Positions 53,659 to 62,730 of a stretch of DNA of 64,000 bases are shown here, piece after piece. Origin of the DNA: Rhodospirillales bacterium (lineage in GTDB: Bacteria > Pseudomonadota > Alphaproteobacteria > Rhodospirillales > Defluviicoccaceae); contig JADJXQ010000005.1 of the NCBI GenBank assembly GCA_016710335.1, positions 186,001-250,000 of the forward strand. Reading direction: 5' to 3'. Positions within the stretch are counted from its first letter, which is position 1. Each line of letters opens with the position of its first letter. The translations under genes were made by a program, and so were the position numbers. The notes beneath the pieces were generated by a model that was given only the letters and a program-made list of their open reading frames with translations, did no database searches and was not told the origin of the DNA.

Positions 53659-55983
53659 GTGATTCCCGTCGCCCCCGTGTCGCAGCAGATCTGGGACATG
53701 AAATACCGGCTCAAGTCGGTGGACGGCCGGCCGGTGGACCGGACCATCGACGACAGTTGGCGGCGGGTGGCGCGCGAACTGGCGATGCCGGAGGCGGATC
53801 CGACGCTGTGGGAACAGCGGTTCTTCGACGCCATGCAGGATTTCCGCCTGTTGCCGGCGGGACGCATCCTGTCCGGGGCCGGCTCGGCGCGCCGGGTCAC
53901 CCTGTTCAACTGCTTCGTGATGGGCGAAATCCCCGACGACATGTCGGGCATCTTCGAGCACCTCCGCGAGGCGGCGCTGACCATGCAGCAGGGCGGCGGC
54001 ATCGGCTACAATTTCTCGACGCTCCGGCCCAAGGGGGCGCCGGTCAAGGGTGTCGGCGCCGACGCCTCCGGGCCGCTTTCGTTCATGGACGTGTGGGACG
54101 CCATGTGCCGCACCATCATGAGCGCCGGGGCCCGCCGCGGCGCGATGATGGCGGTGATGCGCTGCGACCATCCGGACATCGAGGCGTTCATCGACGCCAA
54201 GCACCAGGCCGGGCGGCTCCGCATGTTCAACCTGTCGGTTCTGGTGACCGACGCCTTCATGCAGGCGGTCAAGGAGGACGCGCCGTGGGAACTGCGCTTC
54301 GGCGGCGTCGCCTACAAGAGCCTCGGCGCCCGCGAACTGTGGGACCGCATCATGCGGGCCACCTACGCCTGCGCCGAACCCGGCGTCGTGTTCATCGACC
54401 GCATCAACCGCCTCAACAACCTTTCCTACTGCGAACACATTTCTGCAACTAATCCGTGTGGCGAGCAACCCTTGCCGCCGTATGGCACCTGCCTGCTCGG
54501 CTCCATCAACCTGGCCCGGCTGGTGGACGATCCGTTCGGCGATGACGCCGCCATCGACCTGCCGCGGCTCGCCGATCTGGTGACGGTGGCGGTGCGCATG
54601 CTGGACAACGTCATCGACGTCTCCGGCTATCCGCTGCCGCAGCACGAGCACGAGGCCAGGGCCAAGCGGCGCATCGGCCTCGGCATCACCGGCCTCGCGG
54701 ACGCGCTCATCCTGTGCCGCGCCCGCTACGGCGGCAGTTCCGCGGTGCGGCTCACGGAGATCTGGATGAAGGCCATCCAGCGCGCCGCCTATCTGGCGTC
54801 CGCCGCACTGGCCGCGGAGAAGGGCGCGTTCCCCCTCTACGACCGGGAGCGCTACCTCGCCGGGGAGACCGTCGCTCGCCTCGACGCCGACGTGCGGGAC
54901 GCCATCGCCGCCAACGGCGTCCGCAACGCGCTGCTCACCTCCGTGGCGCCGACGGGCACCATTTCGCTGTTCGCCGACAACGTCTCCTCGGGACTGGAGC
55001 CGGTGTTCAGCTTCAAGTATCTGCGCCACGTCCTCCTGCCGGACGGGCGGCGCAAGGAAGAGGAGGTGTCCGATTACGCGTATCGCCTGTTCCGGCGCCT
55101 GAAGGGCGAGACGACGCGGCTCCCGGACTACTTCGTGGATGCGCAGGGGCTGTCGCCGACCGACCATCTGGTGATGCAGGCGGCCGTGCAGCAATACATC
55201 GACAGCTCGATCTCCAAGACCATCAACGTCCCCGCCGAGATCGACTTCGAGGCGTTCAAGGACGTCTACCTCCAGGCCTACGACCTCGGCTGCAAGGGCT
55301 GCACGACCTATCGCCCCAACGACGTCACCGGCGCGGTGCTGGAGGTCAGGGCGAGCTCGGCGGGCTCCTCGCTGCAACCGGAACTGCCGCTGGAAAACCC
55401 CGTGGCGCGGACGCTGCCGCAGGATCTCGGCGACTCCGGCGCCATCGTGCAGATGTTCCGGCCCCTCGACCGGCCGGAGGCGCTGCCCGGGCAGACCTAC
55501 AAGGTGCGCTGGCCGGAGAGCGACCACGCCATCTACATCACCATCAACGACATCGTTCAGGACGGCCGGCGGCGGCCGTTCGAGGTGTTCATCAACTCCA
55601 AGAACATGGAGCACTACGCCTGGACGGTGGCGCTGACGCGGATGATTTCCGCCGTCTTCCGCCGCGGCGGCGACGTCGCCTTCGTGGTCGAGGAACTGAA
55701 GGCGGTGTTCGACCCGCGCGGCGGCCAATGGATGAATGGTCGCTACGTCCCGAGCCTGCTCGCCGCCATCGGCGGCGTCATCGAGACCCACATGATCGCC
55801 ATCGGCTTCTTGCCGCAGCCGGGACACGGGCCAAGCGACGCGCAGGAACAGGGAGCGCGCAAGGCCGTCGGCCTCGCCGCCGACCCCCGCTTCCGCCAGT
55901 GCCCCAAGTGCGGCGCCCCCTCCCTGATCCGCCTGGAAGACTGCGACACGTGCACCAGTTGCGGTTATTCCAAATGCGGGTAG
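53659..55983 (+). CDS. nrdJ: Adenosylcobalamin-dependent ribonucleotide reductase (class II)
   Basis: 774 residues. The class II catalytic domain shows LFNCFVMGEIPD, MQQGGGIGYNFSTLRPKG, SATNPCGEQPLPPYGTCLLGSINL with the active cysteine, and SVAPTGTISLFADNVSSG. A C-terminal zinc-ribbon tail (CPKCGAPSLIRLEDCDTCTSCGYSKCG) is typical of NrdJ. It makes deoxyribonucleotides with B12, independent of oxygen. The start is uncertain: GTG 53659 sits 10 bases after AGGAG, and GTG 53653 is the alternative. Confidence 0.93.
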   Translation: MIPVAPVSQQIWDMKYRLKSVDGRPVDRTIDDSWRRVARELAMPEADPTLWEQRFFDAMQDFRLLPAGRILSGAGSARRVTLFNCFVMGEIPDDMSGIFEHLREAALTMQQGGGIGYNFSTLRPKGAPVKGVGADASGPLSFMDVWDAMCRTIMSAGARRGAMMAVMRCDHPDIEAFIDAKHQAGRLRMFNLSVLVTDAFMQAVKEDAPWELRFGGVAYKSLGARELWDRIMRATYACAEPGVVFIDRINRLNNLSYCEHISATNPCGEQPLPPYGTCLLGSINLARLVDDPFGDDAAIDLPRLADLVTVAVRMLDNVIDVSGYPLPQHEHEARAKRRIGLGITGLADALILCRARYGGSSAVRLTEIWMKAIQRAAYLASAALAAEKGAFPLYDRERYLAGETVARLDADVRDAIAANGVRNALLTSVAPTGTISLFADNVSSGLEPVFSFKYLRHVLLPDGRRKEEEVSDYAYRLFRRLKGETTRLPDYFVDAQGLSPTDHLVMQAAVQQYIDSSISKTINVPAEIDFEAFKDVYLQAYDLGCKGCTTYRPNDVTGAVLEVRASSAGSSLQPELPLENPVARTLPQDLGDSGAIVQMFRPLDRPEALPGQTYKVRWPESDHAIYITINDIVQDGRRRPFEVFINSKNMEHYAWTVALTRMISAVFRRGGDVAFVVEELKAVFDPRGGQWMNGRYVPSLLAAIGGVIETHMIAIGFLPQPGHGPSDAQEQGARKAVGLAADPRFRQCPKCGAPSLIRLEDCDTCTSCGYSKCG

Positions 55984-56141
55984 GCCGCATCGAAATCTGC
56001 TCGGTTACTCCTACGCTTGCGCCCTCATGACCGCCTTCGCGCTCGCAGGCGACACACCGGCGTCGTAGTGATGCGAGCAGCTTGTCTCGCCGTGCAGCGG
56101 TCCCCATGATGGAAGCAAGGGCCACGACAGAGAGGGACGGC

Positions 56142-56297
56142 GTGACGCGTCGGGAACTGAATACATACATTGCGGTCGTCAAGCATGACGGGGACTGGTG
56201 GATCGGGTGGATCGAGGAGGTTCCCGGCGTTAACTGCCAGGAATCGACACGCGAAGGCCTTCTGGAGACGCTCAAGGTGTCTTTGCACGAGGCGCTC
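56142..56297 (+). pseudogene. HicB-like antitoxin, 3' end lost
   Basis: Residues 8-52 (YIAVVKHDGDWWIGWIEEV, then PGVNCQESTREGLLETLKVSLHEAL) are a good HicB-type antitoxin N-terminus. GTG 56142 follows AGAGGG. After the last conserved residues the frame runs on without homology and stays open to 56891, inside eno. The normal C-terminal part and stop are missing, joined to a truncated HicA in another frame. ATG 56106 is an alternative start. Confidence 0.75.
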
Positions 56298-56419
56298 GCC
56301 ATTCATGGTGGCACGATCAGGCACCGAATAAGCGGTCAGTCGTCCCGCGCCACGCCGGGATCAGCGACGTTCTTGTTCGCAAGATCTGCCAAGACCCCGG
56401 CATTCCCCTCGTCCGATGA
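56297..56419 (+). pseudogene. HicA-like toxin, 5' end lost
   Basis: In a different frame from hicB, residues RHSWWHDQAPNKRSVVPRHA, then GISDVLVRKICQDPGIPLVR, end at TGA 56417-56419. They match the C-terminal half of HicA/YcfA mRNA interferases (RHSWW, N-K-R-S-x-V-P-R-H, L-x-R-K-I-C). The N-terminal 25 or so residues are absent. It follows hicB, so one deletion seems to have removed the end of the antitoxin and the start of the toxin. Confidence 0.75.
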
Positions 56420-56874
56420 ACGATTGAGGCTATCGCCAAAGAAAGCTCGCCGCAGAACCTCTTTGGCGATAAATGACCTGGGCAACGGATTTTGGGCGCG
56501 CGCAAGCAGGAGAGGTGGAGGGGTCGGCAGAGGAACAAATGCCGCCAACGGCCACCAAGGGCAGCGCGAATCGCCTCACGATTCCAGAGGCTTACGAGGG
56601 GGCTGCATACATTTGCATACATGTTTTGCACCCAGACGGACACATTTTCAGCGATTTCAATGGTTTGACGGCTGTGCGCCTGATCGGAATCGTGCCTCGT
56701 CGCGTTGTGCGCGAGCGTTCGCGGTTGGGCCGGGGGGCCGCCCGCGCCATGTGGCCTCTCGCTGGACAGCGGGGGGCGTTGCGGGTATGAGTGCGCTGCG
56801 GCTGGCCGCTTCGGGTGCCCGCCGATTCATTTTGACATTTTTCCGGGACGCCAGGGGAAGAGGAGCTTTCGAAC
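56420..56874. other. Degenerate spacer before eno
   Basis: 455 bases without a recognised gene. A 105-codon frame at 56473-56790 has no family match. A 10-base direct repeat TGCATACATT/TGCATACATG occurs at 56604-56623. The eno ribosome site AGAGGAG lies close to 56865. Confidence 0.4.
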
Positions 56875-58149
56875 ATGACGGCAATCAATGAGGTCACCGC
56901 ACGCGAGATTCTTGACAGCCGCGGCAATCCGACCGTCGAGGTCGACGTGGTGCTCGACAGCGGCGCCATGGGCCGGGCAGCGGTGCCTTCCGGCGCGTCC
57001 ACGGGCGCCCATGAGGCGGTCGAGTTGCGCGACGGCGACAAGAAGCGCTTTGGCGGCAAGGGCGTCTCGAAGGCGGTCGCCAGCGTCAACGGGGAGATCT
57101 TCGAAGCCATTCGCGGCCTCGAGGGGGCCGACCAGATCCTCATCGACCAGACCATGATCGACCTCGACGGCACCGCCAACAAGGCCCGCCTCGGCGCCAA
57201 CGCCATCCTCGGCGTCAGCCTCGCCGTGGCCAAGGCCATGGCCGAGGAAACCGACCTGCCCCTCTACCGCTACATCGGCGGCACCCAAGCGCACGTACTG
57301 CCGGTCCCCATGATGAACATCGTCAACGGCGGCCAGCACGCCGACAACCCCATCGACATCCAGGAATTCATGATCCAGCCGGTGTCGGCGCCCAGCGTCG
57401 CGGACGCCATCCGCATGGGCTCGGAGATATTCCAGGCGCTGAAGAAGGGGCTGAAGGACGCCGGCCACAACACCAACGTCGGCGACGAGGGCGGCTTCGC
57501 CCCAGGCCTGCAGAGCGCCGACGAGGCCCTGAAGTTCATCATGAAAGCCATCGAGGCCGCCGGCTACAAGCCGGGCGATGACGTCACGCTCGCTCTCGAC
57601 TGCGCCGCGACCGAATACTTCAAGAAGGGCAAGTACGAGTTGGCGGGCGAGGGCAAGTCGCTCGACGCCGAGGGCAACGTCCGCTACCTCGCCGACCTCG
57701 CCGCCCGCTACCCGATCGCTTCCATCGAGGACGGCATGTCCGAAGACGACTGGGACGGATGGAAGGCGCTGACCGAGGAACTCGGCGGCAAGGTCCAGCT
57801 GGTCGGCGACGACCTGTTCGTCACCAACCCGCTCCGCCTCGCCGACGGCATCAAGCGCGGCATCGCAAACTCGATTCTTATCAAGGTCAACCAGATCGGC
57901 TCGCTGACTGAGACGCTGCAGGCGGTCGAGATGGCCCACAAGGCCCACTACACCAACGTCATCTCCCATCGTTCCGGCGAGACCGAGGATTCCACGATTG
58001 CCGATATCGCCGTCGCCACCAACGCCGGGCAGATCAAGACCGGCTCGCTGTCCCGCTCCGACCGCATCGCCAAATACAACCAACTTATCCGCATCGAGGA
58101 GCAACTAGGGTCGGTTGCGCAATATGCCGGCAAGTCGATTCTCCGCTGA
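56875..58149 (+). CDS. eno: Enolase
   Basis: 424 residues. ILDSRGNPTVEVDV, PSGASTGAHEA, GANAILGVSLAVAKA, NVGDEGGFAP, ALDCAATEYF, SIEDGMSEDDWDGWK, KVNQIGSLTETL and SHRSGETEDSTIADIAVATNAGQIKTGS make the complete enolase signature with its Mg ligands. It converts 2-phosphoglycerate to PEP and is part of the RNA degradosome in some bacteria. No defect is seen. ftsB follows. Confidence 0.98.
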   Translation: MTAINEVTAREILDSRGNPTVEVDVVLDSGAMGRAAVPSGASTGAHEAVELRDGDKKRFGGKGVSKAVASVNGEIFEAIRGLEGADQILIDQTMIDLDGTANKARLGANAILGVSLAVAKAMAEETDLPLYRYIGGTQAHVLPVPMMNIVNGGQHADNPIDIQEFMIQPVSAPSVADAIRMGSEIFQALKKGLKDAGHNTNVGDEGGFAPGLQSADEALKFIMKAIEAAGYKPGDDVTLALDCAATEYFKKGKYELAGEGKSLDAEGNVRYLADLAARYPIASIEDGMSEDDWDGWKALTEELGGKVQLVGDDLFVTNPLRLADGIKRGIANSILIKVNQIGSLTETLQAVEMAHKAHYTNVISHRSGETEDSTIADIAVATNAGQIKTGSLSRSDRIAKYNQLIRIEEQLGSVAQYAGKSILR

Positions 58150-58177
58150 CCGCCACCGCTGCTCCCGGTTGCCGCCA

Positions 58178-58221
58178 GTGCAGCGGCGCATTCAAAGAAT
58201 GCGCCAATGGGGTCTGTGCAC
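58178..58221. repeat. Hairpin repeat, copy 3 (after eno)
   Basis: GGCGCATTC (58185-58193) and GAATGCGCC (58197-58205) form a perfect 9-bp stem with loop AAA. It is flanked by GTGCAGCGG on the left and AATGGGGTCTGTGCACCAG on the right, both shared with the element at 24173-24280. It may terminate eno, but has no T-run. Confidence 0.6.
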
Positions 58222-58321
58222 CAGGGTGGGAAGCGAACAGATGAATGGCTCCCGTCAAGGAGTAGAGGCCACGGTAGAACGCTTTACCAAAATGTTGTAG
58301 ATTGACGACGCAAATGGAGGC

Positions 58322-58681
58322 ATGGACCGAACCGGGCCGATGAGACGCGCCAAGACGGGAAGTCTGATCGCCGAAGTCGTTCGGCGGGGCAGGTCGGTGC
58401 TGGGCCCCGCCATCGGCTTGTTCATTCTCAGTTACTTCGCGTATCACGTCGTGCACGGTGACCGCGGCCTTCTTGCGTGGCACGTCCTTGACCAGAAGGC
58501 GACCGAGGCGCGTGCGGAGTTGGCGGAAGTGCGCGCCCGGCGAGAGGTATTGGAACATCGGGTACGCTTGCTGCATCGGGAGACGCTGGATCCCGATCTT
58601 CTCGACGAGTCGGTGCGGCGCGCCCTTGGCTATGGCCGTCCCGACGAAATCATTATAAAGACGTCGCAGCGGCAACCATAA
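58322..58681 (+). CDS. ftsB: Septum formation initiator, FtsB/DivIC-like
   Basis: 119 residues. One membrane helix (about 27-47) is followed by a coiled coil (LDQKATEARAELAEVRARREVLEHRVRLL) and ESVRRALGYGRPDEIII. This is the FtsB-type divisome protein that bridges FtsQ and FtsL. It lies downstream of eno, as in many proteobacteria. ATG 58322 or 58340 could start it. Confidence 0.88.
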   Translation: MDRTGPMRRAKTGSLIAEVVRRGRSVLGPAIGLFILSYFAYHVVHGDRGLLAWHVLDQKATEARAELAEVRARREVLEHRVRLLHRETLDPDLLDESVRRALGYGRPDEIIIKTSQRQP

Positions 58682-58725
58682 AAGGAACTCAGCCGCCGCC
58701 GAATGACTTAAGCCGGCGGCAGTTG

Positions 58726-59388
58726 ATGGACGTGAGGGACATGGCCGAAGTCATTGCGAAACAGGTGCGGACTTTCCTCGATCAGGACGAAGTCACCCGC
58801 ACGTATCGCCGATATGCGCCGTTCTATGATCTGGTGTTCGGGCCGGCGTTCCATTTCGGGCGAAAGCGGACCGTGGAGAAGATGAACAAGACCGGCGGCG
58901 CCCGCGTTCTCGAGATCGGGGTGGGTACCGGCTTGTCGCTGCCGGACTATGACCGCAGCAAGATCATAACCGGCATCGACGTCTCCGGCGAGATGCTGCG
59001 ACGCGCCGATCGCCGCGTCAAGGAAGAGCGCCTCCGCAACGTGGCAGGACTCCTGCGCATGGACGCGGAACAACTCGGTTTCGCCGACAACACCTTCGAC
59101 GAAGTGGTCGCCATGTTCGTCATGTCGGTGGTGCCCAACCCGCGCCAATGCCTGGCCGAGATGCAGCGGGTCTGCCGGCCGGACGGCCGCATCGTCATCT
59201 GCAACCACTTCGCCAACGGCGGCAAGTCGTTGCTGAAGTGGAGCGATGGCTTGTCTGGATGGCTGGGGTGGCGCCCCGCATTCTGTCTCGGCGATCTGTT
59301 CGGCAATACCCCCCAGCACGTCGTCTCCAACTCCCCCGTCCCCCCATTCTCCCTCTTCCGCCTGATCGAGTTGCGCAACACCGCCTGA
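58726..59388 (+). CDS. SAM methyltransferase, phosphatidylethanolamine N-methyltransferase-like (PmtA)
   Basis: 220 residues. SAM motif I is VLEIGVGTGLSLPDYD, with VTRTYRRYAPFYDLVFG at the N-terminus and EMQRVCRPDGRIVICNH later. This resembles PmtA, which makes phosphatidylcholine in Rhodobacter-type bacteria, but substrate specificity is inferred. ATG 58726 or 58741 may be the start. It is plus-strand, 44 bases after ftsB. Confidence 0.8.
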   Translation: MDVRDMAEVIAKQVRTFLDQDEVTRTYRRYAPFYDLVFGPAFHFGRKRTVEKMNKTGGARVLEIGVGTGLSLPDYDRSKIITGIDVSGEMLRRADRRVKEERLRNVAGLLRMDAEQLGFADNTFDEVVAMFVMSVVPNPRQCLAEMQRVCRPDGRIVICNHFANGGKSLLKWSDGLSGWLGWRPAFCLGDLFGNTPQHVVSNSPVPPFSLFRLIELRNTA

Positions 59389-59415
59389 CCACTTTGTCCT
59401 CAGTGGTGAGGGACG

Positions 59416-60909
59416 GTGGTGGCTTGGCATCCGGACGTCAGCATTGCCGGCCGCATCTGCGCTTCGGCGCCAAGGTCACCGGACAAACCGGCCCTGGTGG
59501 CCGCTGAAGGCCGGGTGTCCTATGGCAGTCTGCGCGCGGCAGCCCGTTGCATCGCCGCCGATCTGCAGCCCGGAACGCGGGTGGCGCTGTTGTTGCCGAG
59601 CGGCGTTCCGCTGGTCGAGGCGTTTCTGGGCGCCGTCATGGCGGGAACCGCCGCCGCGGTGTTGGACCCCCGGTGGACCGACGACGAACTGGCCGCCGCT
59701 ATCGCCGATGTGGAACCTGCAGTCGTCATCACCGACGCAGTGCAGCGGTCGCGGCTGAAAGGAGCGGATGTCGCGAAGGCTTTGCTCGTCGCCGCAAGTG
59801 GTAGTGGGATCCCGCCCGTCGACACCGGCTTTGAACCACCGCATGTTGCGTCGGAGGCGCCATTCTACATCGGCTTTACCTCTGGCACATCCGGGACGCC
59901 CAAAGGCTACCTCCGCTCGCATCGCTCGTGGCTGGCGTCCCTCGACGCTGCGGCTTGCGAGTTTCCGGTGGCGGTGGACGATCGGGTCCTGATCCCTGGC
60001 TCCCTCACCCAATCCATGTTTCTTTACGGGCTGGTCGAAACGCTGTCCGCCGGCGCGACGGCCTGCCTGCTCGCCCGGTTCGACGCCGGGGAGGCGCTCG
60101 CAGTGGTCGAGCGAGAGCGGGTGACGCGCCTGCACGCGGTGCCGACGATGCTGGCGAGGCTCGCCGATGCAGCCGAAGGCCGGGACGGCGCAGTTTCCGG
60201 GGTGCGGACCGTGTTGTCGGCCGGGGAAAAGCTGCCGTCGGACCTCCGCGACCGGACGCAGCGGCTGTTCCCGTCGGCGGCGATCTTCGAGTACTACGGC
60301 GCGTCGGAACTCAGTTTCGTCAGCGTCGCCCCGACTGCCGAAGGCTGGCCCGCCGAGTCCGTCGGCCGCCCGTTCCATGGCGTCACGGTCGAGATCCGTG
60401 ACGACGCGGGCCGCCCGTTGCCCACGGGTGTCATTGGACGCCTGTGGGTTCGAAGCGGCATGTTGTGCTCCGGCTATCTGCGGGATGACGGGGACCAGGG
60501 GTTCCGGGTGGTGGACGGCTGGGCCACGGTCGGCGACTTCGCATGCCTGGACCGGGCCGGCGCCGTGTACCTGGCCGGTCGCGACGGCGGCATGGTGGTG
60601 ATCGGCGGCCGCAACGTGTATCCGAGCGAGGTCGAGGCGGTATTGCGCGCTCTGCCGGAAGTGGCGGAGGCGGTGGTGCTGGGGTTGCCCGACCCCGTCC
60701 GCGGCCATGACCTGTGCGCCGTGCTGCGCTGGCGTAACGGCGCCACCTTGAGCGCCGCCGAACTGGCGGCCCACTGCCGACGCCGGCTCAGCGGCCACAA
60801 GTGTCCCCGCCGCTGGTTCGCCGTTCCGCAGTTTCCGGTGAGCAGCCACGGCAAGATCGCCCTTGACCGTCTGCGGGACGCGCTGCCGCAACTCGCCACC
60901 ATCGCATGA
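59416..60909 (+). CDS. AMP-dependent acyl-CoA synthetase
   Basis: 497 residues. The adenylation motif YIGFTSGTSGTPKG, EYYGASEL, VGDFACLDRAGAVYLAGRDGGMVVIGGRNVYPSEVEAVL and the Lys near the end (SSHGKIALDRLRD) are complete. It starts with GTG after GAGGG. The gene overlaps the thiolase start by four bases, so the two are coupled. It probably activates a short or medium carboxylic acid for the thiolase partner; the substrate is unknown. Confidence 0.88.
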   Translation: MVAWHPDVSIAGRICASAPRSPDKPALVAAEGRVSYGSLRAAARCIAADLQPGTRVALLLPSGVPLVEAFLGAVMAGTAAAVLDPRWTDDELAAAIADVEPAVVITDAVQRSRLKGADVAKALLVAASGSGIPPVDTGFEPPHVASEAPFYIGFTSGTSGTPKGYLRSHRSWLASLDAAACEFPVAVDDRVLIPGSLTQSMFLYGLVETLSAGATACLLARFDAGEALAVVERERVTRLHAVPTMLARLADAAEGRDGAVSGVRTVLSAGEKLPSDLRDRTQRLFPSAAIFEYYGASELSFVSVAPTAEGWPAESVGRPFHGVTVEIRDDAGRPLPTGVIGRLWVRSGMLCSGYLRDDGDQGFRVVDGWATVGDFACLDRAGAVYLAGRDGGMVVIGGRNVYPSEVEAVLRALPEVAEAVVLGLPDPVRGHDLCAVLRWRNGATLSAAELAAHCRRRLSGHKCPRRWFAVPQFPVSSHGKIALDRLRDALPQLATIA

Positions 60910-62072
60910 CCGGCGACGCTGCCGTCATCGTTGCGGCGCGGCGCGCCCCGATAGGGCGCATCGGCGGAAGCCTCCGGCATCTCGACGTGGCGGCGCTGGC
61001 GGCGCCGGTTCTGCAGGCCGTCCTTGCGGATGCACGTCTGACGCCGACGGAAGTGGACGACGTCATCCTCGGCAACGCCGCGGGTCCCGGCGGCAATCCT
61101 GGCCGTCTCGCGGCCTTGACCGCCGGCTTCCCCGTCTCGACCCCCGGCGTCACCGTCGACCGCCAATGCGGCTCCGGCCTCGAAGCCATCACCATCGCCG
61201 CTCGCCTGATCGCTGCCGGGGCCGGCGACGTGTACATCGCCGGCGGCGTCGAGAGCGCCAGCACCGCGCCGTGGCGGCTTGAACGGCCGGGTAGCCCCTA
61301 TGGCGCGCCGCGCCTCTACCAGCGCGCCCGCTTCGCGCCGGATACGATCGGCGATCCGGAGATGGGCGTCGCCGCCGAGAACGTCGCCCGCCAGTACGGC
61401 ATCAGCCGCGAGCGCCAGGACCGCTACGCCCTCGCCAGCCACCAGAAAGCCGTTCAGTCGCAGCAGGAGGGGCGCTTCGCCGGCGAGATCGTGCCGATGC
61501 GGGGAGCGGACGGGGCGCCGGTCAGTGTGGACGAGTGTCCGCGCGGCGACACCAGCTTCGCTGCGTTGGCTTCCTTGCCGCCGGTTTTCGTGCCGGGCGG
61601 GACGGTCACCGCCGGCAACGCGTGCCCCATCAACGACGGCGCGGCGGCGGTGGTCGTGGTCTCGGAGCGCCGCTTTCGGAAGATGCGCTTCGCGGCCGGT
61701 CTCCGCGTCATCGACAGCGCCGCCGCCGGGGTGGACCCGAACCTGCTCGGCGCCGGCCCCATCGCCTCTACCCACAAGCTGTTTGCGCGCCTTGCGGACC
61801 GCCGTCTCGCCGATGTGGACGTCGTCGAGTTCAACGAGGCCTTCGCCGCGCAGGTGCTGGCCTGCCTCGATGCCCTCGAGATCCCGCAGGACAAGGTCAG
61901 CATCGGCGGCGGCGCCATCGCCCTCGGCCACCCATGGGGCGCCTCGGGGGCCATCCTCGTCGTCCGCCTGTTCACCGAACTGGTGCGCCGACCGACCGAC
62001 GCCCGCACTGCCCTCGCCACCCTCGGCATCGCCGGCGGCCTCGGAATATCCGCCCTGTTCGAGACGGCGTAA
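60906..62072 (+). CDS. Thiolase-family protein lacking the second catalytic Cys
   Basis: 388 residues. The nucleophile region VDRQCGSGLEAITIA, FNEAFAAQVLACLDAL and GGGAIALGHPWGASGAILV are conserved. The C-terminal motif, normally TLCIGGGxG with the acid/base Cys, is TLGIAGGLG here. Without that Cys, classical thiolysis or condensation should be crippled, so it may act differently or be a scaffold. It overlaps the acyl-CoA synthetase by ATGA, so the pair works together. Confidence 0.88.
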   Translation: MTGDAAVIVAARRAPIGRIGGSLRHLDVAALAAPVLQAVLADARLTPTEVDDVILGNAAGPGGNPGRLAALTAGFPVSTPGVTVDRQCGSGLEAITIAARLIAAGAGDVYIAGGVESASTAPWRLERPGSPYGAPRLYQRARFAPDTIGDPEMGVAAENVARQYGISRERQDRYALASHQKAVQSQQEGRFAGEIVPMRGADGAPVSVDECPRGDTSFAALASLPPVFVPGGTVTAGNACPINDGAAAVVVVSERRFRKMRFAAGLRVIDSAAAGVDPNLLGAGPIASTHKLFARLADRRLADVDVVEFNEAFAAQVLACLDALEIPQDKVSIGGGAIALGHPWGASGAILVVRLFTELVRRPTDARTALATLGIAGGLGISALFETA

Positions 62073-62100
62073 GCCGTGGTCCCCCGTCGGCCCGCTTCGC

Positions 62101-62727
62101 TCACGCGGACTCTTCTATGAAATCGAGGATCTCCAACCAGTCGCTGCGAAGGGGTGCGCCGCGCGCGCCGGTCACATCGAAAACGCCGCGTCCTTCCGCC
62201 GCCAGTTCGGGATAAATAGCGCGATCGGGCACCCGGCCCACGGCGTGGCATTCGAGACTGCTGATGAAAGCTTCGAGCTGTTCGGTCGCCCTCGACCGCT
62301 TGCGGACTCGGTTTTGCACCAACGCGAAGGGCCGCTTGCCCTTCCGCACCGGCTTGATCGCGGTCAGCTTGCCGAGGAACTTTGCGGTTGTGTCCTGGTC
62401 GAAGACCGAGGGAACCACGGGAACCACGATGACGTCCGCCCGCGCCACCAGTTCCTCGATCCGCGTGGCCCGCATTGCCGCCGGCGAGTCGATCACCAGC
62501 CGGGCCGTCCCGCGCGGCGCCTGCTCCAACGCCCGCGTCCAGTCCAACAGAGCGACGGGCGCGGCCGACGAGGGACGTGCCTTTCCCCAGCGCAGACTGC
62601 TGCCCTGCCGATCGCCATCCGCCAGCGCGGTGCTGAGGCCGTTACAGGCGAAGGCGGCGGCGAGGTTCGTTGCGATGGTGGTCTTTCCGGCCCCGCCTTT
62701 CATGTTGGCGACGAGGACCGAGATCAT
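62101..62727 (-). CDS. ParA/MinD-like ATPase
   Basis: 208 residues. Deviant Walker A KGGAGKTT occurs near residue 10, followed by LADGDRQGSSLRWGKAR and LVIDSPAAM. Orphan ParA-like proteins often place cell cargo. No ParB-like gene is adjacent, and a CHAD gene ends upstream of it by three bases. CHAD domains bind polyphosphate, so a role in granule positioning is conceivable but unproven. Confidence 0.85.
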   Translation of the reverse strand: MISVLVANMKGGAGKTTIATNLAAAFACNGLSTALADGDRQGSSLRWGKARPSSAAPVALLDWTRALEQAPRGTARLVIDSPAAMRATRIEELVARADVIVVPVVPSVFDQDTTAKFLGKLTAIKPVRKGKRPFALVQNRVRKRSRATEQLEAFISSLECHAVGRVPDRAIYPELAAEGRGVFDVTGARGAPLRSDWLEILDFIEESA

Positions 62728-62730
62728 GGT

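Noticed and set aside
53626..55827. 733-codon minus-strand frame over nrdJ
   Set aside because: Antisense to a fully conserved class II reductase; its composition is typical of a shadow frame.
56473..56790. 105-codon plus-strand frame between hicA relic and eno
   Set aside because: No family resemblance, no clear ribosome site, and it lies in a degenerate spacer.
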